5,617 nt of DNA from Gammaproteobacteria bacterium. GTDB taxonomy: Bacteria > Pseudomonadota > Gammaproteobacteria > Steroidobacterales > Steroidobacteraceae. The DNA lies in NCBI GenBank assembly GCA_003162555.1, contig PMNQ01000199.1, positions 1 through 5,617 of the forward strand. The letters run 5' to 3'. This document shows, one piece after another, positions 1 to 5,123 of this stretch. The translations under genes and the position numbers were made by a program. The notes beneath the pieces are model-generated. The model ran no database searches. It saw only the letters and a program-made list of their open reading frames with translations, and was not told the origin of the DNA. How positions within the stretch are numbered: the stretch's first letter is position 1; the number at the start of each line of letters is the position of its first letter.

Positions 1-342
1 CGCGAGAAGGGCACCGAGCGCGCCTTCACTGGCGCTTACGCCCACCACAAGGAAGCCGGCGTCTACCGCTGCGTGTGTTGTGGCGCCGACCTGTTCAGCT
101 CCGAGACCAAGTACGACAGCGGCTCGGGCTGGCCCAGTTTCTGGTTGCCGCTAGCGGGCGACAATGTGCGCACGCAGGTCGACCGCTCGCATGGCATGGT
201 GCGCACCGAGGTCAGTTGCGCACGGTGCGACGCGCATCTGGGTCATGTGTTCGAGGATGGACCGCAGCCCACGGGCCAGCGCTTCTGCATCAATTCCGCC
301 TCGCTCGCCTTCGCGCCGGAAAGCACCACCGGCGGCAAGTGA
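1..342 (+). CDS. msrB: Peptide-methionine (R)-S-oxide reductase MsrB, 3' part (5' end outside the window)
   Basis: Open from the first base in frame 1 to TGA at 340-342, giving 113 C-terminal residues. MsrB reduces methionine-R-sulfoxide in free or protein-bound methionine and repairs oxidised proteins, usually in the cytosol. The visible part carries the family hallmarks in order (residues counted from the window start): YRC..C at 22-27 and C73xxC76, the two zinc-binding CxxC pairs; the GWPSFW substrate-pocket motif at 43-48; HLGHVF at 79-84; and RFCINS at 94-99, in which Cys96 is the catalytic cysteine. A typical MsrB is about 130-150 residues, so roughly 20-40 N-terminal residues are missing. 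The recycling-cysteine position just before GWPSF is Ser42 (SGSGWPSF rather than SGCGWPSF), and an extra Cys26 lies inside the first zinc motif. The stop codon overlaps the next gene's GTG, which implies translational coupling. The identity is secure. Confidence 0.97.
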   Translation, partial: REKGTERAFTGAYAHHKEAGVYRCVCCGADLFSSETKYDSGSGWPSFWLPLAGDNVRTQVDRSHGMVRTEVSCARCDAHLGHVFEDGPQPTGQRFCINSASLAFAPESTTGGK

Positions 343-962
343 ACGAGGCCATCGCCGGTCCCGCCGGCCGGCTCGAGACGCTGGTCGAAGAAGCGACGCC
401 GGGCGCGGCGCCGCGCTTCGCGGCCGTGATCTGCCATCCGCACCCGCTGTTCGGCGGCACGCTGCAAAACAAGGTCGTTCATACGCTGGCGCGCACCCTG
501 CGCGTGCCCGGCGCCGTCACGCTGCGTTTCAATTTCCGCGGCGTGGGCGCGAGCGGGGGCACGCACGACGGCGGTGCGGGCGAAACCGCCGACGCGCTGG
601 CGGTGATTGCCTGGACGCGTGCGCGCTGGCCCGGCGTGCCACTGGTGCTGGGCGGATTCTCCTTTGGCGCCGCCATCGCGATCCGGGCGGCGGCGGTGGC
701 GCGGCCCGCCTGGCTGATTTCGGTCGCGCCGGCCGTCGACCGGGTCAGCCTCGATGGCCTGGTGCTGCCGGACTGCCCGTGGCTGATCGTGCAGGGCGAT
801 GCCGATGAGGAAGTCGCGCCCGCATCGGTCATCGACTGGGCGGCGCGCTGCGCGCCGCAGGCACAAGTACGGGTGCTCAGCGGAGTAGGGCATTTCTTCC
901 ACGGCCGATTGCACGAGCTGGCCGATTGCATCCGCGAAGGATGGCCGCCCACAATAGCTTAG
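339..962 (+). CDS. Alpha/beta hydrolase of the COG2945-like family
   Basis: A protein of 207 residues, read from a GTG at 339 that overlaps the msrB stop (GTGA). The frame stays open further upstream, but that part lies over msrB, and the first family-like sequence comes just after this GTG. Visible motifs: [10 protein letters not shown] at 32-41 with the following N44 (characteristic of this small-hydrolase family), the [12 protein letters not shown] loop at 63-74, the nucleophile elbow GGFSFGA at 105-111 (Ser108), QGDADEEV at 152-159 with the likely catalytic acid Asp156, and [10 protein letters not shown] at 182-191 with the likely catalytic His185. The triad is therefore complete. There is no signal peptide, so it is predicted cytosolic. 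The substrate is unknown; relatives are annotated only as general hydrolases or esterases. The GTGA overlap with msrB and the 30-base gap to the next gene suggest co-transcription. I am confident of the fold, not of the function. Confidence 0.9.
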   Translation: MNEAIAGPAGRLETLVEEATPGAAPRFAAVICHPHPLFGGTLQNKVVHTLARTLRVPGAVTLRFNFRGVGASGGTHDGGAGETADALAVIAWTRARWPGVPLVLGGFSFGAAIAIRAAAVARPAWLISVAPAVDRVSLDGLVLPDCPWLIVQGDADEEVAPASVIDWAARCAPQAQVRVLSGVGHFFHGRLHELADCIREGWPPTIA

Positions 963-981
963 CTGGCGTATTCACGTCGCA

Positions 982-990
982 GGGGGAGGA
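982..990 (+). promoter_or_regulatory. Ribosome binding site of the DUF1624 membrane protein gene
   Basis: A strongly purine-rich GGGGGAGGA lies directly before the ATG at 993. The GGAGG core (985-989) leaves only 3 bases to the start codon, closer than the usual 5-9, although upstream G residues can shift the pairing. No alternative in-frame start fits better, because the family's N-terminal SIDMLRG motif begins about 20 residues in. Confidence 0.65.
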
Positions 991-992
991 CG

Positions 993-2210
993 ATGTCAGG
1001 TGCAGGCACCGCGGCCGCAGCGCCGCCCGATCAGCGCGCCTATCGCTTGAGCTCGATCGACATGCTGCGCGGCCTGGCCGTCGTGATCATGGCGCTCGAC
1101 CACGTGCGCGACTTCCTGAGCTACGGGTCGGAACAGGACCCGATGGCCAACCCGCACGTCACGCCGGTGGTATTCGCCACGCGCTGGATTACGCATTTCT
1201 GCGCGCCGGTGTTCGTGCTGCTGGCCGGCACCAGCGCCGGTCTGATGGCCGCGCGCAAGACGCGCGCGGCGCTGGGCGGGTTCCTGCTCAAACGCGGCCT
1301 GTGGCTGGTGCTGGTCGAATGCGCGCTCATCTCGACCGCATTCACCTTCGCGCCGCTGGGAATCGCCGAGCTGCAGGGGCGCACGCTGGTGATCATGCAG
1401 GTCATCTGGGCGATCGGTGCGAGCATGATCGTGCTGGCCGGTGCGCAGTGGCTGGGCCGCCGCGCCTGCGCGGTGCTCGGTGCGGCCATCCTGCTCGGCC
1501 ACAACCTGCTCGACGCCAGCTGGCCCGCCAACCACATGCTCGCGAGCGGCCAGCCGCTGTGGGTGGCGCTGCACGCGCAGATGTCGTACCAGGCCGGCTC
1601 GTTCCAGCTGCTGTTCGGCTACCCGCTGCTGCCGTGGATCGGCGTGATGCTGCTCGGATTCGGTGCGGCCGGCCTGTTCGAGCTGCCGCCCGCGCAGCGC
1701 CACGTCAACTTGCGCAATATCGGGCTCGCGCTCACGGCCGCGTTCATCGTGGTGCGCGCAGCAGACGTGTACGGCGATCCGCACGCCTGGCAGGTGCAGG
1801 ACGCGGGCCTTACGGCCACCGTCATGAGTTTCCTCAACACCACGAAGTATCCGCCCAGCCTGCAGTTCCTGCTGATGACGCTGGGTCCGGCGGCGCTCCT
1901 GTGCGCGTACGCGGATCGCTTCCGCGGCGCGCTCAAGGACACGCTGGTGATGTTCGGGCGGGTGCCGTTCGCCTTCTACGTGGCGCATTTCTACCTGATC
2001 CACCTGCTCAGCCTGCTGCTGGGTGTGTCGCAGGGTTTTGCGCCGCGTCAGTTCCTGACGCTGTTCATTTTCTATCCGAAGGGCTACGGCATCGGGCTCG
2101 GCGGCGTGTACCTGGCCTGGCTGCTGGTGATCGTGCTGCTCTATCCGCTGTGCCGCTGGATGGCGGGTATCAAGTCGCGCCGGAGCGACTGGTGGCTGAG
2201 CTATCTTTAG
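993..2210 (+). CDS. DUF1624 / heparan-alpha-glucosaminide N-acetyltransferase-like membrane protein
   Basis: A 405-residue polytopic inner-membrane protein with an estimated ten or so hydrophobic segments. The N-terminus has RLSSIDMLRGLAVVIMALDH (18-37) followed by VRDF, the signature of the bacterial DUF1624 family related to the catalytic domain of human HGSNAT. It is followed by the HFCAPVFVLLAGTSAGL helix at 68-84, a PLLPWIGVMLLGFGAAGLFE stretch near the middle, FGRVPFAFYVAHFYLIHLL in the last third, and a C-terminal YPLCRW...RRSDWWLSYL tail. The eukaryotic relative transfers acetyl groups across a membrane onto a sugar amine; whether bacterial members do this, and to which acceptor, is not established. 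The protein begins with a short Ala/Pro-rich cytoplasmic tail. It follows the hydrolase gene by 30 bases and is probably its operon partner. Length and both family ends indicate an intact gene. Family assignment is confident; biochemical function is open. Confidence 0.9.
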   Translation: MSGAGTAAAAPPDQRAYRLSSIDMLRGLAVVIMALDHVRDFLSYGSEQDPMANPHVTPVVFATRWITHFCAPVFVLLAGTSAGLMAARKTRAALGGFLLKRGLWLVLVECALISTAFTFAPLGIAELQGRTLVIMQVIWAIGASMIVLAGAQWLGRRACAVLGAAILLGHNLLDASWPANHMLASGQPLWVALHAQMSYQAGSFQLLFGYPLLPWIGVMLLGFGAAGLFELPPAQRHVNLRNIGLALTAAFIVVRAADVYGDPHAWQVQDAGLTATVMSFLNTTKYPPSLQFLLMTLGPAALLCAYADRFRGALKDTLVMFGRVPFAFYVAHFYLIHLLSLLLGVSQGFAPRQFLTLFIFYPKGYGIGLGGVYLAWLLVIVLLYPLCRWMAGIKSRRSDWWLSYL

Positions 2211-2220
2211 AAGCGTGGGG

Positions 2221-2260
2221 CCAAAACAAAGGGCCCGGACTGAAGACAGTACCGGGCCCT
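2221..2260 (-). terminator. Rho-independent terminator of the HU gene
   Basis: AGGGCCCGG (2230-2238) pairs with CCGGGCCCT (2252-2260), and the stem continues as ACTG (2239-2242) with CAGT (2247-2250) around an AAGA loop, leaving one bulged A at 2251: 13 base pairs in all. Read on the minus strand the stem runs into TTTGTTTTGG, the U-rich tract expected of an intrinsic terminator. On the plus strand CTGGAATGG follows, so it should act poorly for the converging DUF1624 gene, which ends 20 bases before it. Confidence 0.85.
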
Positions 2261-2279
2261 CTGGAATGGCGCTCAATGA

Positions 2280-2318
2280 CCCGGGCCTGAAGCTCCGGGC
2301 AAAGCCAGGAAGGGCTTT
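2280..2318 (-). other. Two weaker hairpins between the HU stop codon and its terminator
   Basis: AAAGCC (2301-2306) and GGCTTT (2313-2318) form a 6-bp stem with a 6-base loop that covers the HU stop codon. CCCGG (2280-2284) and CCGGG (2295-2299) form a 5-bp stem with a 10-base loop. Neither has a U-tract, so I do not call them terminators. They could protect the mRNA 3' end or simply reflect GC-rich sequence. Confidence 0.4.
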
Positions 2319-2628
2319 AGTTCACCATCGACTTGAGGCTCTTGAGCGGCAGCGCACGCACTTTCTTGCTGGCTGGCTTGGCCTTGAACATCATCTTTTC
2401 GCCGGTGAAGGGGTTTACACCTTCGCGGGCCTTGGTGGCGGGCTTCTTCACGACCTTGAGCTTGAGCAGCCCCGGAAGCGTGAACAGGCCATTGCCGCGC
2501 AGGCTCTTCTTGACGATTCCGTTCAGGGAATCGAACACCTCGTTGACCTGCTTGCGGGAAAGCTCGGTGTCCTTAGAAATCGTAGCCAGGATCTCCGACT
2601 TGGTCGGCGCCCCACCTTTCTTCGCCAT
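2317..2628 (-). CDS. HU-family nucleoid-associated DNA-binding protein
   Basis: A basic protein of 103 residues. HU proteins bind and bend DNA as dimers and help organise the nucleoid. The order is typical: a short Lys/Gly leader (MAKKGGAPTK), the helical dimerisation part (SEILATISKDTELSRKQVNEVFDSL, roughly 11-35), the GLFTLPGLLKLKVVKK strand pair (47-62), and a DNA-binding arm with VNPFTGEK at 71-78, in which Pro73 occupies the intercalating position of HU/IHF. The tail KVRALPLKSLKSMVN is longer than in the 90-residue E. coli HU and resembles the variant of Xanthomonadales and relatives. The ATG at 2628 is chosen because GAGGAG lies 8 bases upstream and family similarity starts there; the frame remains open upstream but gives no HU-like sequence. 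It is flanked by its own candidate promoter and terminator, so it is probably monocistronic. A more precise name (hupA/hupB) is not justified. Confidence 0.95.
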   Translation of the reverse strand: MAKKGGAPTKSEILATISKDTELSRKQVNEVFDSLNGIVKKSLRGNGLFTLPGLLKLKVVKKPATKAREGVNPFTGEKMMFKAKPASKKVRALPLKSLKSMVN

Positions 2629-2636
2629 TGCTGAAT

Positions 2637-2642
2637 CTCCTC
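2637..2642 (-). promoter_or_regulatory. Ribosome binding site of the HU gene
   Basis: On the minus strand GAGGAG is followed by 8 bases and then ATG at 2628. This near-ideal site decides the start codon in favour of MAKKGG over longer upstream reading and fits a highly expressed protein. Confidence 0.85.
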
Positions 2643-2660
2643 GAGTTTGGCTGTCAGTTC

Positions 2661-2684
2661 GAAAAAGTTCACGCGTTGCGTGAA
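2661..2684 (-). promoter_or_regulatory. Palindrome plus T-run in the HU leader
   Basis: On the minus strand a perfect 7-bp inverted repeat, TTCACGC-AAC-GCGTGAA (2684 to 2668), is followed one base later by TTTTT (2666-2662). With the promoter proposed upstream, transcription would start at about 2685-2687, so this hairpin would sit at the very 5' end of the HU mRNA. It may act as a 5' stabilising stem-loop or as a protein operator covering the start site. It resembles a terminator in form, but the T-run would lie only about 20 bases from the start of transcription. Confidence 0.5.
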
Positions 2685-2693
2685 TCGGGGCGC

Positions 2694-2733
2694 AACATAG
2701 CACAAGCAGCGCGCGACGCAAATGCCTTTTTTT
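2694..2733 (-). promoter_or_regulatory. Candidate sigma-70 promoter of the HU gene with upstream A-tract
   Basis: Minus strand: -10 TATGTT (2699-2694) and -35 TTGCGT (2721-2716), separated by 16 bases. Seven A residues (2733-2727) lie just upstream of the -35, where an UP element would be. The -10 is a reasonable match (4 of 6) and the -35 a weak one (TTG only). The A-tract stands out in an otherwise very GC-rich region, which supports the placement. Confidence 0.5.
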
Positions 2734-2881
2734 CTAGGGTTTGGCGCTTGCGCTGAGTTGGCGCCGCCGCTGCGCCACGCGCTGTTGCTCGACGCGCAAT
2801 GCAAAAGCGCAGCTAAACCTCTGGCCCAATTGAAAGTTGCAGAAGGCCTGGCGCACAAGTCGCGGCGTGTGCAGCAGCGCT
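2734..2881 (-). other. Non-coding stretch between yggT and the HU promoter
   Basis: About 150 bases with no reading frame that resembles a protein and no recognisable RNA gene. It contains small GC-rich inverted repeats, for example TGGCGC (2759-2764) with GCGCCA (2772-2777) around a 7-base loop, and the palindrome GCGCTTGCGC near 2744-2753. None is followed by a T-run on the minus strand, so no intrinsic terminator for the yggS-proC-yggT transcript can be seen here. Confidence 0.5.
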
Positions 2882-3409
2882 TCAGCGCAGCAGAATCAGC
2901 AGCGCCTGGATGATGATTCCGGCCCACAGCGGCGACAGATCGAGGTTCGCGAGTGGCGGAATCAGCCGGCGAATCGGCCGCAGCACCGGTTCGCATAGCG
3001 AGCTGAGCAGCGCCTGCATCGGGGAATAGACGCCCGGTGCGATCAGCGACAGCGAGGCGTACAGGAAGATCGAAAAGAAACTGATCCACAGCAGCGTGCG
3101 CAGCAACTGCAGCACTGCCGCTTCGACCCACAACAGCAGTGGCGGCAATCCCAGCCCGGCCAGCAGCGTTGGCAGGCAGGCGCGCAGCAGCGCCAGCACC
3201 ACCACGATGACCACCGAGGCGGTATCGACCCGGCCGATTGCCGGCAATGCGCGCCGCAGCGGCACCAGCACCGGATTGGTGATCTGCACGATGGCCTGCA
3301 CCAGCGGGTTGCGGAAATCGCCGCGGGCCCACTGCAGCAGGAGCCGCAGCAGGAACACGAACTCCGCGACGCTCAGGAGCGAGTCAAGCAGGAACAGCAA
3401 TGCGGCCAT
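2882..3409 (-). CDS. yggT: YggT-family integral membrane protein
   Basis: A 175-residue, very hydrophobic protein with the duplicated YggT architecture. The first unit has an N-terminal helix (about 1-25), then RNPLVQAIVQITNPVLVPLRR (33-53) and a hydrophobic segment to about 90. The second has a helix at about 97-125, then SPMQALLSSLCEPVLRPIRR (129-148), the IPPLANLDLSP loop (150-160), and a final helix. The NP/EP-VL-P(L/I)RR repeats are diagnostic. YggT proteins sit in the inner membrane; their function is poorly defined, with links to osmotic or ion stress reported for some members and relatives known in cell-division and plastid contexts. Start: ATG at 3409, 24 bases after the proC stop, preceded by an AGGA about 12 bases away, which is a distant ribosome site. 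The position after proC matches the common yggS-proC-yggT order in Proteobacteria. Confidence 0.93.
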   Translation of the reverse strand: MAALLFLLDSLLSVAEFVFLLRLLLQWARGDFRNPLVQAIVQITNPVLVPLRRALPAIGRVDTASVVIVVVLALLRACLPTLLAGLGLPPLLLWVEAAVLQLLRTLLWISFFSIFLYASLSLIAPGVYSPMQALLSSLCEPVLRPIRRLIPPLANLDLSPLWAGIIIQALLILLR

Positions 3410-3433
3410 GATGCAATCGATTCCTGAAAAAAA

Positions 3434-4276
3434 TCAGTGCCGGTCGCCGCCTGGCGCGGCACCGAATTGTGCGGCGAGCTCGGCGCTGCGCTGTCTCGCG
3501 GCCGCAACGGCTGCGCCGATCAGTCGCTCGAAGCCCCCGGCCTGCAGCGCGGCCAGCGCCGCAGCCGTGGTGCCGCCCTTGCTGGTGACCGCTTCCCGCT
3601 CCGCGGCCAGGCTGGTTTCACCGCCGGCCAGCGCGCCTGCGCCACGCAGCGTCTGGCGGGCAAGGCTTTCGGCGGTCGCGGCGTCCAGGCCTTCGTGCAC
3701 CGCGGCGGCGGCGAGGTGCTCCGCGAGCTGGAAGAAATAGGCCGGTCCGCTGCCGGAAAGCGCGGTCACGATGTCCAGGTCGGATTCCCGTTGTACCCAG
3801 ACGATGCTGCTGGCCGCAGCGCAAACCTGTTCGGCGAGCTCGCGCTGTGCGCCGCTGATGGCCGCCGGTGCGTACAGCGCGGTCGCGCCCATGCCGACCA
3901 GTGAGCCGCGGTTGGGCATCGCGCGCACGATCGGCAGCGCCGGGCAGCATTGGGCGAGGTCAGCGACGCGCAGTCCCGCAGCGATCGACAGCAGCAGCGT
4001 GCGGCCGTGCGAAATCGTGGCGCACAGGCCGGAGAGCAGTTCGATGGCGTACTGCGGCTTGACCGCCAGCACCACCAGATCCGCGCCGCGCACGGCGGCC
4101 TGGTTGTCCGCCAGCGCCACGACGCCGAAATCACGCTGCAGCGCATCGCGCTGCGCAGGCAAAGGCTCGCCGACGCGCAGCTGCGCGCCGCTCAAGCCGC
4201 GCTGCAACAGGCCGTGGATCATGGCCCGCGCCATGTTGCCGCCGCCCAGAAAACTGATCTGTGTGGCCGAATTCAC
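3434..4276 (-). CDS. proC: Pyrroline-5-carboxylate reductase
   Basis: This 280-residue enzyme catalyses the last step of proline synthesis, reducing 1-pyrroline-5-carboxylate to L-proline with NAD(P)H in the cytosol. Visible: the N-terminal Rossmann motif ISFLGGGNMARAM (7-19); VVLAVKPQ (68-75); RAMPN (118-122); the TALSGSGPAYFF segment (171-182) opening the C-terminal dimerisation domain; and the family signature VTSKGGTTAAAL (230-241). Length is normal (about 270-280). After RAMPN the usual Thr-Pro-Ala is replaced by Arg-Gly-Ser (123-125, codons at 3910-3902). The start is GTG at 4276: a nearby upstream ATG is out of frame, and the Rossmann motif begins 6 residues in, as in other ProC proteins. 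No good ribosome site is visible, so translation may be coupled to yggS, whose stop is 18 bases upstream. Confidence 0.97.
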   Translation of the reverse strand: MNSATQISFLGGGNMARAMIHGLLQRGLSGAQLRVGEPLPAQRDALQRDFGVVALADNQAAVRGADLVVLAVKPQYAIELLSGLCATISHGRTLLLSIAAGLRVADLAQCCPALPIVRAMPNRGSLVGMGATALYAPAAISGAQRELAEQVCAAASSIVWVQRESDLDIVTALSGSGPAYFFQLAEHLAAAAVHEGLDAATAESLARQTLRGAGALAGGETSLAAEREAVTSKGGTTAAALAALQAGGFERLIGAAVAAARQRSAELAAQFGAAPGGDRH

Positions 4277-4294
4277 GGGGTGGCATTCTACGGG

Positions 4295-5047
4295 CTAGGT
4301 TGTCCCGGCGCTCGCCGGATCAGCGCCCGGCGGATCGGCGCGCGCGCCGAACAGGGCGGTGCCGATGCGGACCATGGTCGAGCCCGCGGCGATGGCGGCC
4401 TCGAAATCGCCACTCATGCCCATCGAGAGCGTGTCGAGCCCGGCGCCCTCCGCCTTAAGCTCATCGTACAGTTCGCGCACGGCGCTGAACCGCGCACGCT
4501 GCGCCGCAGCGTCGAGCCCCTCGGGCAGCATGCACATCAGGCCGCGCAAGCGCAGGCGCGGGAGCGAGGCGATCGCGGCCACGAGTGCGCGCGCCCCGGC
4601 GGCGCTGGCGCCACCCTTGGTGGCGTCGGACTCCAGCTTGACCTGCACGCAGACGTTCAGCGGCGGCGCCAGCAGCGGGCGCTGCGCGCCGAGGCGCTCG
4701 GCAATCCGCGGCCGGTCAACCCCGTGCACCCAGGCGAAGCGCTCGGCCACGGCGCGCGTCTTGTTCGCCTGCAGTTGGCCGATGAAATGCCAGCACAGCT
4801 CGAGGCCGCCAAGCGAGTCCAGCTTGGGCAAGGCCTCCTGCAGGTAACTCTCGCCGAAGTGCTCGACGCCAAGCTGCGCCAGCGCACGCAGCCTGGCGGC
4901 CTCGTGGCCCTTGCTGACGGCCAGGAGCGTGACGGAGTCCTCAGTTCTGCCGGCCGCCCGCGCCGCCTGCCCCAAGCGCTCGCGCACCGAACGGAGCCGC
5001 GCGCCCAAGCTGTCAGCGACTGCTGAATTCTGCGGACGGATTAACAT
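4295..5047 (-). CDS. yggS: YggS/PLPBP pyridoxal phosphate homeostasis protein
   Basis: A 250-residue cytosolic protein of the YggS/PROSC family, a single-domain alanine-racemase-like TIM barrel that binds PLP without known catalytic activity and keeps PLP and amino-acid pools in balance. Visible: LLAVSK (41-46) with the PLP lysine Lys46; FGESYLQEALPKL (64-76); WHFIGQLQANKTR (86-98); HGVDR, the usual SVDR position; GLMCMLP; and SMGMSGDFEAAIAAGSTMVRIGTALFG (208-234), the phosphate-binding end of the barrel. Family-typical residues that differ are Gly-His-Glu after the PLP lysine instead of Thr-(Lys/Gln)-Pro, and Ser67 instead of Asn in FGEN. The protein is slightly long (E. coli about 234), with about 10 extra N-terminal residues and an ADPPGADPASAG tail. 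The ATG at 5047 lacks a well-placed ribosome site; GGAGG is 15 bases away. It is the first gene of the yggS-proC-yggT group. Confidence 0.96.
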   Translation of the reverse strand: MLIRPQNSAVADSLGARLRSVRERLGQAARAAGRTEDSVTLLAVSKGHEAARLRALAQLGVEHFGESYLQEALPKLDSLGGLELCWHFIGQLQANKTRAVAERFAWVHGVDRPRIAERLGAQRPLLAPPLNVCVQVKLESDATKGGASAAGARALVAAIASLPRLRLRGLMCMLPEGLDAAAQRARFSAVRELYDELKAEGAGLDTLSMGMSGDFEAAIAAGSTMVRIGTALFGARADPPGADPASAGTT

Positions 5048-5048
5048 A

Positions 5049-5075
5049 TTGACGAGGGAGCCCCTCCGTTATACT
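5049..5075 (+). promoter_or_regulatory. Candidate pilT promoter
   Basis: Plus strand: TTGACG (5049-5054, 5 of 6 against the sigma-70 -35) and TATACT (5070-5075, 5 of 6 against the -10), separated by 15 bases, which is two short of optimal. Transcription would start near 5082, leaving a leader of about 40 bases before the pilT ATG. The hexamers are the best in the region; the short spacer lowers confidence and suggests a weak or activator-dependent promoter. Confidence 0.5.
5068..5073 (-). promoter_or_regulatory. Candidate -10 element of the yggS-proC-yggT operon
   Basis: On the minus strand TATAAC (5073-5068) matches the sigma-70 -10 at 5 of 6 positions and overlaps the opposite-strand TATACT. 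No convincing -35 is seen 16-18 bases upstream. Transcription from here would start near 5061 and give a leader of only about 14 bases, without a ribosome site. Confidence 0.35.
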
Positions 5076-5112
5076 GCACCGGCACATTGTCTCCGCGGCG
5101 CTTAAGCACAGC

Positions 5113-5117
5113 GAGGA
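5113..5117 (+). promoter_or_regulatory. Ribosome binding site of pilT
   Basis: GAGGA followed by 6 bases and ATG at 5124. This is well spaced and, with the conserved MAVDIAQLL N-terminus, fixes the pilT start. Confidence 0.85.
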
Positions 5118-5123
5118 ATTCTG

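Noticed and set aside
75..338. A longer start for the alpha/beta hydrolase reaching back into msrB
   Set aside because: The added 88 residues lie wholly over msrB in another frame and have no hydrolase features; the GTG at 339 overlapping the msrB stop is the natural start.
926..2290. A long plus-strand reading frame overlapping the DUF1624 gene in another frame, and a similarly long minus-strand frame at 996-2276
   Set aside because: Both are Arg/Ala/His/Gln-rich with no recognisable motif, as expected of shadow frames over a GC-rich gene. The DUF1624 frame has family signatures at both ends and membrane helices throughout.
2629..2721. An upstream extension of the HU protein by about 31 residues
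   Set aside because: It would start at an atypical codon, cover the likely promoter and leader hairpin, and add no HU-like sequence. A strong ribosome site precedes the ATG at 2628.
2734..2881. Possible tRNA, small RNA or repeat element in the GC-rich gap
   Set aside because: No cloverleaf, conserved TTC-loop sequence or repeated unit could be found; only short 5-6 bp inverted repeats that GC-rich sequence yields by chance.
2722..2913. A 63-codon plus-strand frame in the yggT-HU gap
   Set aside because: No ribosome site, no family resemblance, and it runs antisense into the end of yggT. Length is unremarkable for this base composition.
2523..3332. A long minus-strand frame spanning the HU N-terminus, intergenic region and yggT
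   Set aside because: Low-complexity Ala/Arg/Gly translation that crosses two well-supported genes and the non-coding gap; no family resemblance.
3950..5026. Long plus-strand frames antisense to proC and yggS
   Set aside because: Translations are Arg/Gln/Ala-rich shadows; the minus-strand frames hold full diagnostic motifs of ProC and YggS.
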